Shown here in pieces: positions 27,622 through 37,403 of a stretch of 64,000 bases of DNA. The translations under genes and the position numbers were made by a program. Under the pieces are notes generated by a model, which searched no databases, was not told where the DNA came from, and was given only the letters and a program-made list of their open reading frames with translations. This DNA is from Syntrophobacterales bacterium (GTDB lineage: Bacteria; Desulfobacterota; Desulfobaccia; Desulfobaccales; 0-14-0-80-60-11), in NCBI GenBank assembly GCA_023512475.1, contig JAILZL010000011.1, forward strand, positions 1-64,000, written 5' to 3'. Positions within the stretch are counted from its first letter, which is position 1; every line of letters starts with the position of its first letter.

Positions 27622-28494
27622 ATGCGGCAACCAAGGAAGAGATGGCATCTGGGGCTGGCGGCCGCCGTGCTGGCGGTGTGGGCGGCCGTCCCGGGGTGGG
27701 CGGCGGACAAGCCCGTCATCGTGCTCACCGCCTTCGGCACCACCACCGAGGCCTTCGCCACCTATGACCATTTTGAGAAGAAGGTCCGGGAGCGCTTCCC
27801 GGAGCATGAGCTCCGCTGGGCCTTCACCTCCCACAAGGTGCGCCACAAGGTGGCCGCCGAGCAGGGCCGGGAGCTCAAGGATCTGGGCACCGTGCTCCGG
27901 GAGCTGAAAGCCCAGGGCCGTACCCGGGTGGCCATCCAGTCCCTGCACATCGTCCCCGGGGAGGAGTGGGAGAAGAAGGTGGTCTCCGTGGTGCGGGAGG
28001 TGCCGGGTCTGAAGGCGGCCGTGGGGAAGCCCCTGCTGAGCAGCCCCCGGGACCAGGAGCGGGCCTTGGCGGCGGTGGCGGCCACCTTCCCGCCTGCGGA
28101 TAAAAAGACCGTGGTGCTCCTCATGGCCCACGGCAGTCCGGCCCCCTCCGGGGAGAAGGCCTATGTCCGCTTCGCCCGGCTCCTCACCTCCCGCTACCCC
28201 CACGCCTATCTGGCCTCGGTGGAGGGCAAGCCCGAGGCCCAGGCGGCCTTCGCCCGGGTACGGAAGGCCAACCCGGACAGGGTGGTCCTGATGCCCTTCA
28301 TGTTTGTGGCCGGGGAGCATGTGAAAAACGACCTGCTGGGGGAGGAGCCGGACAGCTGGAAGAGCCAGCTCCTGAAACAGAAGCCCTACCGGATTGAGGG
28401 CATCACCCGGGGCCTGGGATATCTGGACGGGATTGCGGAGATCTTTCTGGACCATCTGGCCCAGGCCCTCAAGGAAGCGGAGGGGAAGAAATGA
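27622..28494 (+). CDS. cbiK: Sirohydrochlorin cobaltochelatase, exported CbiK type
   Basis: Signal peptide ending in VPGWAA; VIVLTAFGTTTEAFATYDHFEKKVRERFP...AIQSLHIVPGEEW...LLMAHGSPAPSGEKAY...FMFVAGEHVKNDLLGEEPDSW. Confidence 0.93.
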   Translation: MRQPRKRWHLGLAAAVLAVWAAVPGWAADKPVIVLTAFGTTTEAFATYDHFEKKVRERFPEHELRWAFTSHKVRHKVAAEQGRELKDLGTVLRELKAQGRTRVAIQSLHIVPGEEWEKKVVSVVREVPGLKAAVGKPLLSSPRDQERALAAVAATFPPADKKTVVLLMAHGSPAPSGEKAYVRFARLLTSRYPHAYLASVEGKPEAQAAFARVRKANPDRVVLMPFMFVAGEHVKNDLLGEEPDSWKSQLLKQKPYRIEGITRGLGYLDGIAEIFLDHLAQALKEAEGKK

Positions 28495-28751
28495 AAACCG
28501 GGGTCATTGTCTATCTGGTGGGCGGCGCGGAAGTGCCTCCGGGGATGGATGTGGCGGCCCGCTGCCGGGAGCTGGGTCTCCCGGCGGACCGGGTGGAGGT
28601 GGTGGGCGGCGGCGAGGAGGGGTTTGCCGATGTCCAGGAGGCGTGGCATTTCCTCTTGACCCAGGGCTTCGGCCGCATCCAGCTTCTGGTGGCCCGTCCG
28701 GCGGACGACCGCCTGGAGCTGGTGCACCCGCCGCTGCGCCTCTGCGGCTGA
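28491..28751 (+). CDS. Hypothetical 86-aa protein co-transcribed with cbiK
   Basis: ATGA overlap with the cbiK stop; MKTGVIVYLVGGAEVPPGMDVAARCRELGLPADRVEVVGGGEEGF... Confidence 0.6.
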   Translation: MKTGVIVYLVGGAEVPPGMDVAARCRELGLPADRVEVVGGGEEGFADVQEAWHFLLTQGFGRIQLLVARPADDRLELVHPPLRLCG

Positions 28752-28934
28752 GGCGTTTCGGGCGGGAGCCGGGAGTCCGCCCCCAGGATCCCCCATGGGG
28801 GCACTTCCCCGCGCCTCATTCACGGCTTTTCCACCCCTGCCGGTCCCACCTGCGGCCGGGGTGGCGGAAGAAACCGGAGGGCGGCATCCTTGCCCTCCGG
28901 CTTGATGGCGTCTCCTTATCCGTGGCGGGTGGGC

Positions 28935-28972
28935 GGCGGGACCGGGTCCTGACCCCGGTTCCGCCATTTTTT
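28935..28972 (+). terminator. Rho-independent terminator of the cbiK operon
   Basis: GGCGGGACCGGG-TCCTGAC-CCCGGTTCCGCC-A-TTTTTT. Confidence 0.8.
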
Positions 28973-28973
28973 C

Positions 28974-31538
28974 TCATCCGGGCAGATTCAGGTGCTCCCG
29001 CAGGAACTCCTTGATATACCAGTCCACAATGCCGTCGGAGAACAGGGCCATGTCCAGCTGCTTGGTGTAGACCGTCAGCTTGCCCAACAGGGTGAGGCGC
29101 CCGCACATCTTCTCCAGGGGGTATTTGGCCAGGCGTGCCTCGATGTAATCCCCTTGGCGGGTGTGCTGCAGGTCCATGTGGTCAATGATGGTCTCGATGA
29201 GGCGGGTGCGGCGCTCCCGACGCTCCGGAGTGGAGCCGCCCCCCCGGAAACTGAAGGTGAGATAATTATCGTTCAGCACCTCGGACACATAGGCCTCCAC
29301 CGTGGAGAGGTGATACCCCAGGCGGATGCTGAAGTTCATATAATTGCGGGAGAGCACCACATAGCTCTGATCCCGCCAGGGGTCGGCGCCCTGGGCTACC
29401 TCCGCCTCTTCCTTGACAAAGACGGAGGACAGGCTCTTCACTCCCGGGGCGGGTTTGGGCCAGGGCATGCTTCTCAGGCCCTGCCAGAAGGCCTTGAAGG
29501 GGATGGATTCGATATCCGAGGGCCGCACCCGCCGGCGCCGGCGTCTGAGGCCGCCCCCCAGATCCAGGAGGCGGAGTTTCAGGGGGATGTCCGCCTCCAG
29601 TTCCTGCACCTCGCCCGCCTCGGTGAGCTCCAGTTCCGTCATGCGGAAGAGCTCCCGCATGGCGTACTCATGGCCGTAGCGCACCACATCGTGCACCGTG
29701 CGGCAGGCCTCGGGGGTGAAATTCTCCGCCCGGGGGTTGATGAGATTCAGGGGGATGACCTTCTGGAGCACCGCCTTCAGGGTCTGGAACACGGGGCTGT
29801 CCGCCAGATCGCTGTCCCGGCGCTCCCGGGCCTCCAGCAACTCCGGGATGAGGCCGTCATAGACGTTGTTGTAGTCCGCATCCACGGTGACCAGCTGGCC
29901 GGGGGTGAGGATCCGGGTGGCCTTGCCAGTGTCCAGGATGGTGGGCACCTGAAATTCCCGGGCCAACAGGGCCATATGCCCGGTGACGCTACCTGCGTCG
30001 GTGATGATGGCCGCGGCCTGGCGCATGACGGTGACGAATTTGGGGGAGGTGAAGCGGGAGACCAGCACCCCGCCGGGGGGGAAGTTTTTCAGGTCCTCGT
30101 CGGTCTTCACCAGGACCACGGGGCCGGCGCCCACCCCCCGGCAGGCCACCTTGCCCGAATCCAGGAGCACGGGATACTCCTGCTTCAGCCGGGGGCGGGC
30201 CGAGGGAGCCCTGCGGGTCTGGACCCTGAGGGGCCGGGTCTGCAAGAGCCAGAGGCGGCCGTCCTCCCCCAGGGCCCACTCCACATCCTGGGGTTTGCGG
30301 AAGTATTCTTCCAGGCGGCGGGCCCAGTCGGCCAATTGGGCCAGGTGCTCCCGGGTGAGGCAGGGCGCGGTGGCCTCCTCCGGCGGCACCGGTTCCTGCA
30401 CCTCCCCGCCCTCGGGCCGCCATCCCAGGCGCACCGGCTTGGGGGGAATGACCTGCTCCAGGATCTCTCCCGGCGGCTCGTAGGCGGCCAGATAATGATC
30501 GGGTTGCACCTTGCCGCCCACCGCATACTTCCCCAGGCCCCAGACGGCGTTCACCAGGATGGCGTCCCGCTCCGGCGCCTCGGGCTGCCGGGTGAAGAGC
30601 ACCCCGCTGGCTTTGGCCCGGATGAGGGGCATGACCACCACCCCCATGGCCAGCTCCTCTTCGTTGAAGCCCTTGTCTTTGTAGTAAAACAGGGCCCGGG
30701 GGGTGAAGAGGCTGGCCAGGATGTCCTTGTAGCGGGCCGCAAGGTCCCCGGGCGGCACATTGAGAAAGCTGACGTACTGGCCGGCGAAAGTGAAGGCCAG
30801 GTCCTCCCCCACGGCGCTGGAGCGCACCGCCAGAAAGGGGCGCTCCCCCAGGCGGCGGCAGAGCTCCTCGTAGGCCGCGGCCAGGGCCTCCTCCAGCTCC
30901 GGGGGCACCCGGGCCCCCAGGATGATGGCCTTGAGTTCCTCGCTCACCCGGGCCAGGGTGTCCAGATCCTCCAGGCTCCAGCCCTTGAGGAGTTCGGTAA
31001 GGCGCTGGGAGAGTTGGTTGGCGTCCAGAAATTTTTTATAGGCCGCGGTGGTGATGGCGAAACCCGGCGGCACCGGCAGCCCCAGTTTCCGGATGACCTC
31101 CCCCAAATTGGCGGCCTTGCCTCCCACCAGGTGCGCCTGCGTCAACTCCACGGCCGCCAGGTCCAGGACCAGCGGGCCGGCGGGGATTTCCCGCCGGTGT
31201 TCCAGGAGGGCCTCCACCTCCCGGCTGATGCGGGCCGCGGCTTCCTTCAGGTGGCCGTAGCGCCCCTCCCCCAGGCCGTCCAGGGCCTCCGCCAGGGCCT
31301 GGGTCTCCTGCCGCAACTCCCCCACCGCGGCCCGGATATAGGCCATGTCGAAGAGATAATCCCCGGAGAGCTTCTCCTCCATGTCGGCCATAAGGGCCAG
31401 GGTGCGGTTGTTGGCCTGCAGCAGCCGCTGGAACTGGGCATAGCGGGAGGCCAGGCGGGCCGAGGGAGGGGTTTCGGGAGCGCCGCCGGTGAGGCGTCTG
31501 AGGGAGCGCTTGATGACTTTCATGAAAGACCGCAGCAC
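28974..31538 (-). CDS. PEP synthase/PPDK-like protein (ATP-grasp + phosphohistidine swivel domain) with atypical C-terminal domain
   Basis: LVGGKAANLGEVIRKLGLPVPPGFAITTAAYKKFL...LAVRSSAVGEDLAFTFAGQY...DAGSVTGHMALLAREFQVPTILDTGKAT; no TIM-barrel PEP-binding motifs recognised at the C-terminus. Confidence 0.85.
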   Translation of the reverse strand: MLRSFMKVIKRSLRRLTGGAPETPPSARLASRYAQFQRLLQANNRTLALMADMEEKLSGDYLFDMAYIRAAVGELRQETQALAEALDGLGEGRYGHLKEAAARISREVEALLEHRREIPAGPLVLDLAAVELTQAHLVGGKAANLGEVIRKLGLPVPPGFAITTAAYKKFLDANQLSQRLTELLKGWSLEDLDTLARVSEELKAIILGARVPPELEEALAAAYEELCRRLGERPFLAVRSSAVGEDLAFTFAGQYVSFLNVPPGDLAARYKDILASLFTPRALFYYKDKGFNEEELAMGVVVMPLIRAKASGVLFTRQPEAPERDAILVNAVWGLGKYAVGGKVQPDHYLAAYEPPGEILEQVIPPKPVRLGWRPEGGEVQEPVPPEEATAPCLTREHLAQLADWARRLEEYFRKPQDVEWALGEDGRLWLLQTRPLRVQTRRAPSARPRLKQEYPVLLDSGKVACRGVGAGPVVLVKTDEDLKNFPPGGVLVSRFTSPKFVTVMRQAAAIITDAGSVTGHMALLAREFQVPTILDTGKATRILTPGQLVTVDADYNNVYDGLIPELLEARERRDSDLADSPVFQTLKAVLQKVIPLNLINPRAENFTPEACRTVHDVVRYGHEYAMRELFRMTELELTEAGEVQELEADIPLKLRLLDLGGGLRRRRRRVRPSDIESIPFKAFWQGLRSMPWPKPAPGVKSLSSVFVKEEAEVAQGADPWRDQSYVVLSRNYMNFSIRLGYHLSTVEAYVSEVLNDNYLTFSFRGGGSTPERRERRTRLIETIIDHMDLQHTRQGDYIEARLAKYPLEKMCGRLTLLGKLTVYTKQLDMALFSDGIVDWYIKEFLREHLNLPG

Positions 31539-31569
31539 CTACTGAGTCTCACGGGTCCCGGGGAAGGGG

Positions 31570-32187
31570 TTACCAGGTGCGGTCCAGAACCTCCACCTGG
31601 CCGTTGCTGAGAGAGTATTTGCTCACCACCAGGTGCAGGCGGCCCGCGGCCAGGGCCTCCCGGATGATGGCGCTCTCCCGGGTGAGCTTTTCCTGGAGGC
31701 GGCGCAGATGGGCCTCCGTGGCCGCCTCCACCAGTTCCGGGCCGCTCAGCCCCCGGGCCTGGGCCTGGGCCGCGGCCGGGGCGATCTCTCTCACCACCGC
31801 GGTGATATGCCCTTCGTCCAGGTCCGGATGCTGCACCGCCGCGCTCACCGCGCCACAGGCCTCGTGGCCCTTGATCACCAGCAGGGGCACCTGCAGATGG
31901 GCCACCGCATACTCCAGACTGCCCAAACCCGCCGGCTCCAGCACCAGGCCGGCGGTGCGCACCACAAAGAGGTCCCCCAGACTCTGGTCAAAGATGATCT
32001 CGGGGGCCACCCGGGAGTCCGCGCAGCAGAGCACCGCCGCCAGGGGGCTCTGCCCCCGGGTGAGGGAGCGGCGCAGCTCCACCAGATCGCGCCCCTGGAA
32101 GCAGCCCTGGATGAACCGCGTATTGCCTTCCGAAAGCCGTTGCCAGACTTCCTGGGCCTTGGGGCCCGGTCCTGAATGTCCCGTCAT
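31570..32187 (-). CDS. Beta-class carbonic anhydrase
   Basis: AAVLCCADSRVAPEIIFDQSLGDLFVVRTAG...LEYAVAHLQVPLLVIKGHEACGAVSAAV. Confidence 0.95.
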   Translation of the reverse strand: MTGHSGPGPKAQEVWQRLSEGNTRFIQGCFQGRDLVELRRSLTRGQSPLAAVLCCADSRVAPEIIFDQSLGDLFVVRTAGLVLEPAGLGSLEYAVAHLQVPLLVIKGHEACGAVSAAVQHPDLDEGHITAVVREIAPAAAQAQARGLSGPELVEAATEAHLRRLQEKLTRESAIIREALAAGRLHLVVSKYSLSNGQVEVLDRTW

Positions 32188-32295
32188 CTCCTTTTCCTCA
32201 TCTCCTCCCGAGGTGGTTGCGAAGGTTTGGCCCGGGGACCTTTTCTCCCTGCGGACCCCTGAGCTATCGGGGTTGCCGTCCTCGGGGCCCCGCGG

Positions 32296-32715
32296 TCAGG
32301 GGGTGCCGCCCTCCAGCTGGCGGCGCAGGGCCTTGTTCTGCTCCACCAGCTCCCGCCAGCGCATGGCCTTGTCGATGGCCAGCAGGAGCTGCTCCTTGCG
32401 GAACGGCTTGGTGATGTAGTCGAAGGCCCCCTTGGCCATGGCCTCCTCGGCGGTCTCCAGTGACCCGAAGGCGGTGATCACCAGGACCAGGAGGTCCGGA
32501 TCCTGCCGCCGGGCGAACTCCAACAGCTCCAGGCCGTCCATGCCCGGCATCTTGAGATCGGTGAGCACCAGGTCGAAGCGCTCCTTTTCCAACAGGTCCT
32601 TGGCTTCCAGGGGGTTGTTGGTGACCACCACCTGGTGGTCGGTGTAGCCTTCCACCATCATCTTGAGCAGGGAGAGCATATCCAATTCATCATCCACGGC
32701 CAGAATGCGTCCCAT
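32296..32715 (-). CDS. Response regulator, receiver domain only (NtrC-type receiver)
   Basis: MGRILAVDDELDMLSLLKMMVEG...FDLVLTDLKMPGMDGLELLEFAR...GAFDYITKPFRKEQL. Confidence 0.93.
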   Translation of the reverse strand: MGRILAVDDELDMLSLLKMMVEGYTDHQVVVTNNPLEAKDLLEKERFDLVLTDLKMPGMDGLELLEFARRQDPDLLVLVITAFGSLETAEEAMAKGAFDYITKPFRKEQLLLAIDKAMRWRELVEQNKALRRQLEGGTP

Positions 32716-32733
32716 GCGATCCTCCTCCCTGCC

Positions 32734-34950
32734 TCAGGCCGGAGGCAGGGTGACATAAAAAGTGGTGCCGGTGGGGCCGCCGCCCGGGTCCTGGGCGGTT
32801 TTGGTCTCAAACCGGATGGTGCCGCCGTATTTCTCCACGATGGCGTGCGCCACCGACAGCCCCAGGCCGGTACCCTCCCCCTGCTGCTTGGTGGTGAAAA
32901 AGGGATCGAAGATGCGGTCCACATACTCCCGGGGGATGCCGGTGCCGGTGTCCGCCACCACCGCCTCCACCCGGCCGGTGGGATGGAGCCGGGTGCGGAG
33001 GGTGAGGCGGCCTCCCTCCGGCATGGCGGCAATGGCGTTGGTGATGAGGTTCAAAAACACCTGCTGCAGCTCCCCCGCATCCCCCCTAACCCGGGGCAGG
33101 TTCGGAGTGAAATGGGTCTCCAGCTCCACTTTCTTCACCATCAGGGTATTTTGCACCAGCTTGAGGAGATTTTCCAGTTCCTGGTTGAGGTCACAGGACT
33201 CCTCGGGCTTGGCCGGGGTGCGGGCGAAGCTCATGAGATTTTCCACGATGCGCTTGCAGTTGAGGCCCTGGCGCTCGATGGTCTTCAGCATCTCATACTG
33301 CCTACTGTCCCTGGGGGTCATATCCAGGAGCATCTCGGTGAAGCCCAGGATGATGCCCAAGGGATTGTTGATCTCATGGGCCACCCCGGAGGCCAGGGTG
33401 CCGATGGAGGCCAGCTTCTCGGTGCGGGCCATCTGCTCTTCCATGAGGTGCCTATCGGTGATGTCCCGGGCGAAGATGAGGACCCGCTCCACCGTGCGGC
33501 CGTCTTCCCCGTACAGGGGCACAAAATGGCTGGAGAGCCAGTACGGGCGCCCCTGGATGTGCATCTGGCCCTTATGCTCCACGTTGCGCCCGGTGGTGAA
33601 GACATAGTGCACCTGATCCAGGATGGTTTTGGCGTCGTCGGGGGCGAAAAACTCATAGAGCGAGCGGCCCTGCAGGCCGATGGCCGGCATGTTGAAGGCC
33701 CGGGCGGTGGCGGTGTTGGCCGCCCGGATGAGCCCCTGGCTGTCCACCATGAAGATGAAGTCCGGGGAGCGCTCCACCACCGAGCGGTAACGCTCCTCGC
33801 TCTTTTTCAGGCGGGCGGTGGCCCGCTCCACCTCCTCCTGGAGGCTCATGGTCCAGCGGCGCTCATGGTAGAAGATCACCACCGCCACGCCCAACAGAGA
33901 GAAGATGAGCAGCCCCTGGATGAGGAACTGGCGGATGTAGAGAGAGGAGATGGTGCCGGCCACCTCCTCGGTGGGCGCCACCACCGCCACCGCCCAGATG
34001 CGGGTGCCCACGGGGTCCACATGGGGATAGTAGCGGGGCCCCTCGGTGTCCACGTGGGCGTGGGTGAAGGCCACAAACTTCTCCATGCGCTGGATGACGC
34101 CCCGATGCCAGCCGGAGATGTAGCGGGCGGTGCCGTCCTCGCCCTGCAGCATGCGGGCCTTCTGGATTTCATTGATCTTGTCGAAGCTGATGGCGGGGTT
34201 GCGCCGGCCCCGGGCGGTGAAGGCGTCATCGCCGATAAAGTCCCGTTCCGGGTGGTAGAGAAAGAGCCCCTGCTGATCAATGACCCAGCAATAGCCGGTG
34301 CGGCCGGAGCGGATGGTGCCGCAGGAGCTGGCCAGAAAGGCGCTGAGGTCGATCTTGAAGACCAGCACCCCCCCCAAGCCTCCCGGTGCCCGGGGATGGG
34401 CCTCATCCACGCTCTCCAGATAGATGGGGGTGGCCATGATCATCACCGGCACCCGGAAGGCCCCCTGCTGGTCCACCTCCACCGGACCGTGATAGATGCG
34501 TCCCTTGTTCACCGGCTCCTGGGCCCAGCAGTACTGGGGGGTGGCGGTGAAATCCTCCTTCACCACCCGACTGCCCTGGGCATCCAGCATGTAGGCCCGC
34601 TGGCCATCCTGGGACAGGCGGAGAATGGCGGTCACCCCCAGGCGGGCCAGTTCGTCGAAGCTGACCTGCATACGGTTGGCCCAGGCAGGGGTCTCCAGAT
34701 ACTGGATGGCGGGGGAAAAGGCGAGGATGCGCAGCTCCCGGCGCAGGAAGGCCAGGTCATCCTCGATCTTGCGGGCCGCGGTGCGGGCCAGGATGAGCTG
34801 CTGCTCCTGGAAATCGTTGGCGATGATCTCCTGGGTGCGTCGCAGGGACAGGAGCCCCAGGATGAAGGCCACCGCCAAAAGCACCACCACCAAAATGCCC
34901 AGGAACTTGAGCAGGCGGGGAAAGCCGATTTTTTCCACCAGGTGGGCCAT
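32734..34950 (-). CDS. Sensor histidine kinase with periplasmic Cache-like sensor, PAS and HisKA/HATPase domains
   Basis: TM-flanked sensor; PAS (SPDFIFMVDSQGLIRAANTATARAF); GVAHEINNPLGIILGFTEML; HATPase GTGIPREYVDRIFDPFFTTKQQGEGTGLGLSVAHAIVEKYGG. Confidence 0.93.
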   Translation of the reverse strand: MAHLVEKIGFPRLLKFLGILVVVLLAVAFILGLLSLRRTQEIIANDFQEQQLILARTAARKIEDDLAFLRRELRILAFSPAIQYLETPAWANRMQVSFDELARLGVTAILRLSQDGQRAYMLDAQGSRVVKEDFTATPQYCWAQEPVNKGRIYHGPVEVDQQGAFRVPVMIMATPIYLESVDEAHPRAPGGLGGVLVFKIDLSAFLASSCGTIRSGRTGYCWVIDQQGLFLYHPERDFIGDDAFTARGRRNPAISFDKINEIQKARMLQGEDGTARYISGWHRGVIQRMEKFVAFTHAHVDTEGPRYYPHVDPVGTRIWAVAVVAPTEEVAGTISSLYIRQFLIQGLLIFSLLGVAVVIFYHERRWTMSLQEEVERATARLKKSEERYRSVVERSPDFIFMVDSQGLIRAANTATARAFNMPAIGLQGRSLYEFFAPDDAKTILDQVHYVFTTGRNVEHKGQMHIQGRPYWLSSHFVPLYGEDGRTVERVLIFARDITDRHLMEEQMARTEKLASIGTLASGVAHEINNPLGIILGFTEMLLDMTPRDSRQYEMLKTIERQGLNCKRIVENLMSFARTPAKPEESCDLNQELENLLKLVQNTLMVKKVELETHFTPNLPRVRGDAGELQQVFLNLITNAIAAMPEGGRLTLRTRLHPTGRVEAVVADTGTGIPREYVDRIFDPFFTTKQQGEGTGLGLSVAHAIVEKYGGTIRFETKTAQDPGGGPTGTTFYVTLPPA

Positions 34951-35290
34951 GCGGGGCCTGAATTATATGACCGTTTTTATAAAATTTTAGACCGGTTAAG
35001 CCTTAAGGTCAAGGCGTCTCGCCCCCGGCGCCCGGAGGCTGGAACAGGCCGGATAAGGGGCCCTGCCTCCCGGCTCCCAAGGCCGGGACTCGGGAGGACG
35101 GCGCCCGCTGGCCGAAGGGGGGCCTTGCGCCGGGCCCCCTCCGCTTCCTGTTAACAAAATTTTAACGGGGCTCCCCCTCTTTTTAACCCTTTTTTTACAC
35201 CCCCTTTGTTATCTCCTCAAGCAGATACCCCCGCGGCCGGCCCGGTGGGGCCGGAGGCGGGTGACGGCCAGAGAGACTCAGGAGGCTGCC

Positions 35291-35797
35291 ATGCCGCAAG
35301 AGAAGAAAGTCAAGGATTTCATGATCCCCCTGGAGGATTACCCCCACATCCCCTACTGGTTCACCCTGAGGCAGGCCATGGCCATCGTCCGGGAGGCCAG
35401 CATCAAGTTTGAGGGCTCCTTCGAACCCCGGGCGGTGCTGGTGTTTGACGAGAAATACCAGCTCATGGGGATGCTCACCTTAAGGGACATCGTCCGGGGT
35501 CTGGAGCCCCGTTTTCTGCAGGAGACCGCCCTCATCAAGGCGGATCCCAGCCTGACGGTGCTGCTCAAGGACCTCTTCGGCCCCGGCCTCAAGGAGGCCT
35601 CCCAGAAGCAGGTGAGCGAGGTCATGAGCCCCATTCGGGTGACGGTGAACGCCGATGACCCCATCGCCAAAGCCCTGGCCCTGATGATCCTGGAGAATGT
35701 GGGCATGATGCCGGTCCTGGAGAACAACAAGGTGGTGGGCATGGTGCGGATGAACGAACTCTTTCAGGAAATCTCCAAGATCGTCCTGGGTGACTGA
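35291..35797 (+). CDS. CBS domain protein
   Basis: MPQEKKVKDFMIPLEDYPHIPYWFTLRQAMAIV...LMGMLTLRDIVRGLEPRFL...VSEVMSPIRVTVNADDPIAKALALMILENVGMMPVLENNKVVGMVRMNELF. Confidence 0.88.
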   Translation: MPQEKKVKDFMIPLEDYPHIPYWFTLRQAMAIVREASIKFEGSFEPRAVLVFDEKYQLMGMLTLRDIVRGLEPRFLQETALIKADPSLTVLLKDLFGPGLKEASQKQVSEVMSPIRVTVNADDPIAKALALMILENVGMMPVLENNKVVGMVRMNELFQEISKIVLGD

Positions 35798-35825
35798 GCC
35801 CCCACGCCCCGAAGGAGACAAAACC

Positions 35826-37355
35826 ATGGCGGAAAAAACCAAAAAGGTTCCCATCAGCGCCGGCCTGCCGGAAATGCCGGAAGAAATCGTCCTGGCGCCC
35901 CCGAAAAAAATCATTGACTGGAAGCGCATCCTTTTCATCTGTCTGGGTCTGGGCCTGTTTTTCCTCTTTTACGCTATCCCCGCGCTGCCGGATGCGGTGG
36001 ATCCCATGGGCAAGGTCTTCAAGCTGTCCTGGGAGGGCAAGATGGCCCTGGGGCTCTTTCTCATGGCCGGCACCTGGTGGGTCCTGGAGGTCATGCCCAT
36101 CGGCGCCACCGCCATCGCCATCGGGCTCTTTCAGGTGCTCTTTTACATCCGCCCGGCGGAGCAGGCCCTGAAGGATTTCATGGATCCCGCGGTCTGGTTC
36201 ATCTTCGGCTCGGTGGTCATCGGCTCCGCCTTCACCGCCAGCGGCCTCACCAAGCGCATGGCCTATAAGATGCTGGACCTGGTGGGGGAGAACACCAACT
36301 TCATCCTGTTGGGCACCTTCCTGGTGACCGCAGCCATGACCCTGCTCATGGCCCACACCGCGGTGGCCGCCGCCCTCTTTCCGTTGCTGATGGCCATCCA
36401 CGCCCTGTATAGCGAATCCGATCAGCCCACCCGCTTCGGCAAGGGGCTGTTCATCGGCATGGCCTGGGCCGCGGGCGCCGGCTCCATCATCACCTACCTG
36501 GGGGCCGCCCGGGGCGTGGCGGCGGCGGGCATGTTCAAGGAGTTCACCGGCATGGATGTCGGCTTCTTCGAGCTCACCTGGTACATGTTCCCCATCGGCT
36601 TCCTCATGGTGATCCTCATCTGGCTCATCATCATCCTCTGCTTCAAGCCCGAGCGGGAAAGGATTGAGGGCCTGCGGGAGAAGGCCCGGGAACTCACCCG
36701 GGAGCTGGGGCCCATGAGCACCAAGGAAAAATTCGTCATCTTCGTCATGGCCGCCATCATCGCCCTCTTCATACTCAAGTCCTTTGCGCCCTGGAAAATC
36801 TTCCGGGACCTGGACCGGGCCGGCATCATGCTCATCGCCACGGTGGCCTTCTTCCTCACCCGGGTGCTCTCGGTGGAGGAGCTGGAGCTCATCCCCTGGA
36901 ACATCATCCTGCTCTTTGGCGGCGCCATGTCCATCGGTTTCTGCCTGTGGAAGACCGGCGCGGCCCAGTGGCTGGCGGTGCATTGGCTCACCATGTTCCT
37001 CAAGGCCCACCCCCTGGTCTTCATTCTGGGGATCGCCTTCTTCGTTTTGGCGATGACCAACTTCATCATGAACGTGGCCGCCATCGCCATTTCCCTGCCG
37101 GTATCGCTGGTCATCGCCCAGTATCTCGGGGTGGCGCCCCATGTGATTCTCTTCGCCTCCCTGGTGACCGCGGGCATGCCCTTCAACCTCCTCATCGGCG
37201 CCGCGCCCAACGCCATCGCCTATGAGAGCCGGCAATTCACCACGGGGGAATTTTTCGTCTATGGCCTCATCCCCAGCGCGGTGCTCATGGCGGTCCTGGG
37301 GGTCTTCGTCTGGTACATCTGGCCCCTGCAGGGCATGCCGGTGCTCCTGCGCTGA
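35826..37355 (+). CDS. SLC13/DASS-family sodium:anion symporter
   Basis: GKMALGLFLMAGTWWVLEVMPIGATAIAIGLFQV...MAHTAVAAALFPLLMAI...LPVSLVIAQYLGVAPHVILFASLVTAGMPFNLLIGAAPNAIAY. Confidence 0.9.
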   Translation: MAEKTKKVPISAGLPEMPEEIVLAPPKKIIDWKRILFICLGLGLFFLFYAIPALPDAVDPMGKVFKLSWEGKMALGLFLMAGTWWVLEVMPIGATAIAIGLFQVLFYIRPAEQALKDFMDPAVWFIFGSVVIGSAFTASGLTKRMAYKMLDLVGENTNFILLGTFLVTAAMTLLMAHTAVAAALFPLLMAIHALYSESDQPTRFGKGLFIGMAWAAGAGSIITYLGAARGVAAAGMFKEFTGMDVGFFELTWYMFPIGFLMVILIWLIIILCFKPERERIEGLREKARELTRELGPMSTKEKFVIFVMAAIIALFILKSFAPWKIFRDLDRAGIMLIATVAFFLTRVLSVEELELIPWNIILLFGGAMSIGFCLWKTGAAQWLAVHWLTMFLKAHPLVFILGIAFFVLAMTNFIMNVAAIAISLPVSLVIAQYLGVAPHVILFASLVTAGMPFNLLIGAAPNAIAYESRQFTTGEFFVYGLIPSAVLMAVLGVFVWYIWPLQGMPVLLR

Positions 37356-37403
37356 GGCCGCCCGGCAGCTGGGGATTTCCCGAGGACATGTGAGGGCATC
37401 GGT

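Noticed and set aside
32635-35154. 839-aa plus-strand ORF
   Set aside because: Antisense to a clear histidine kinase gene.
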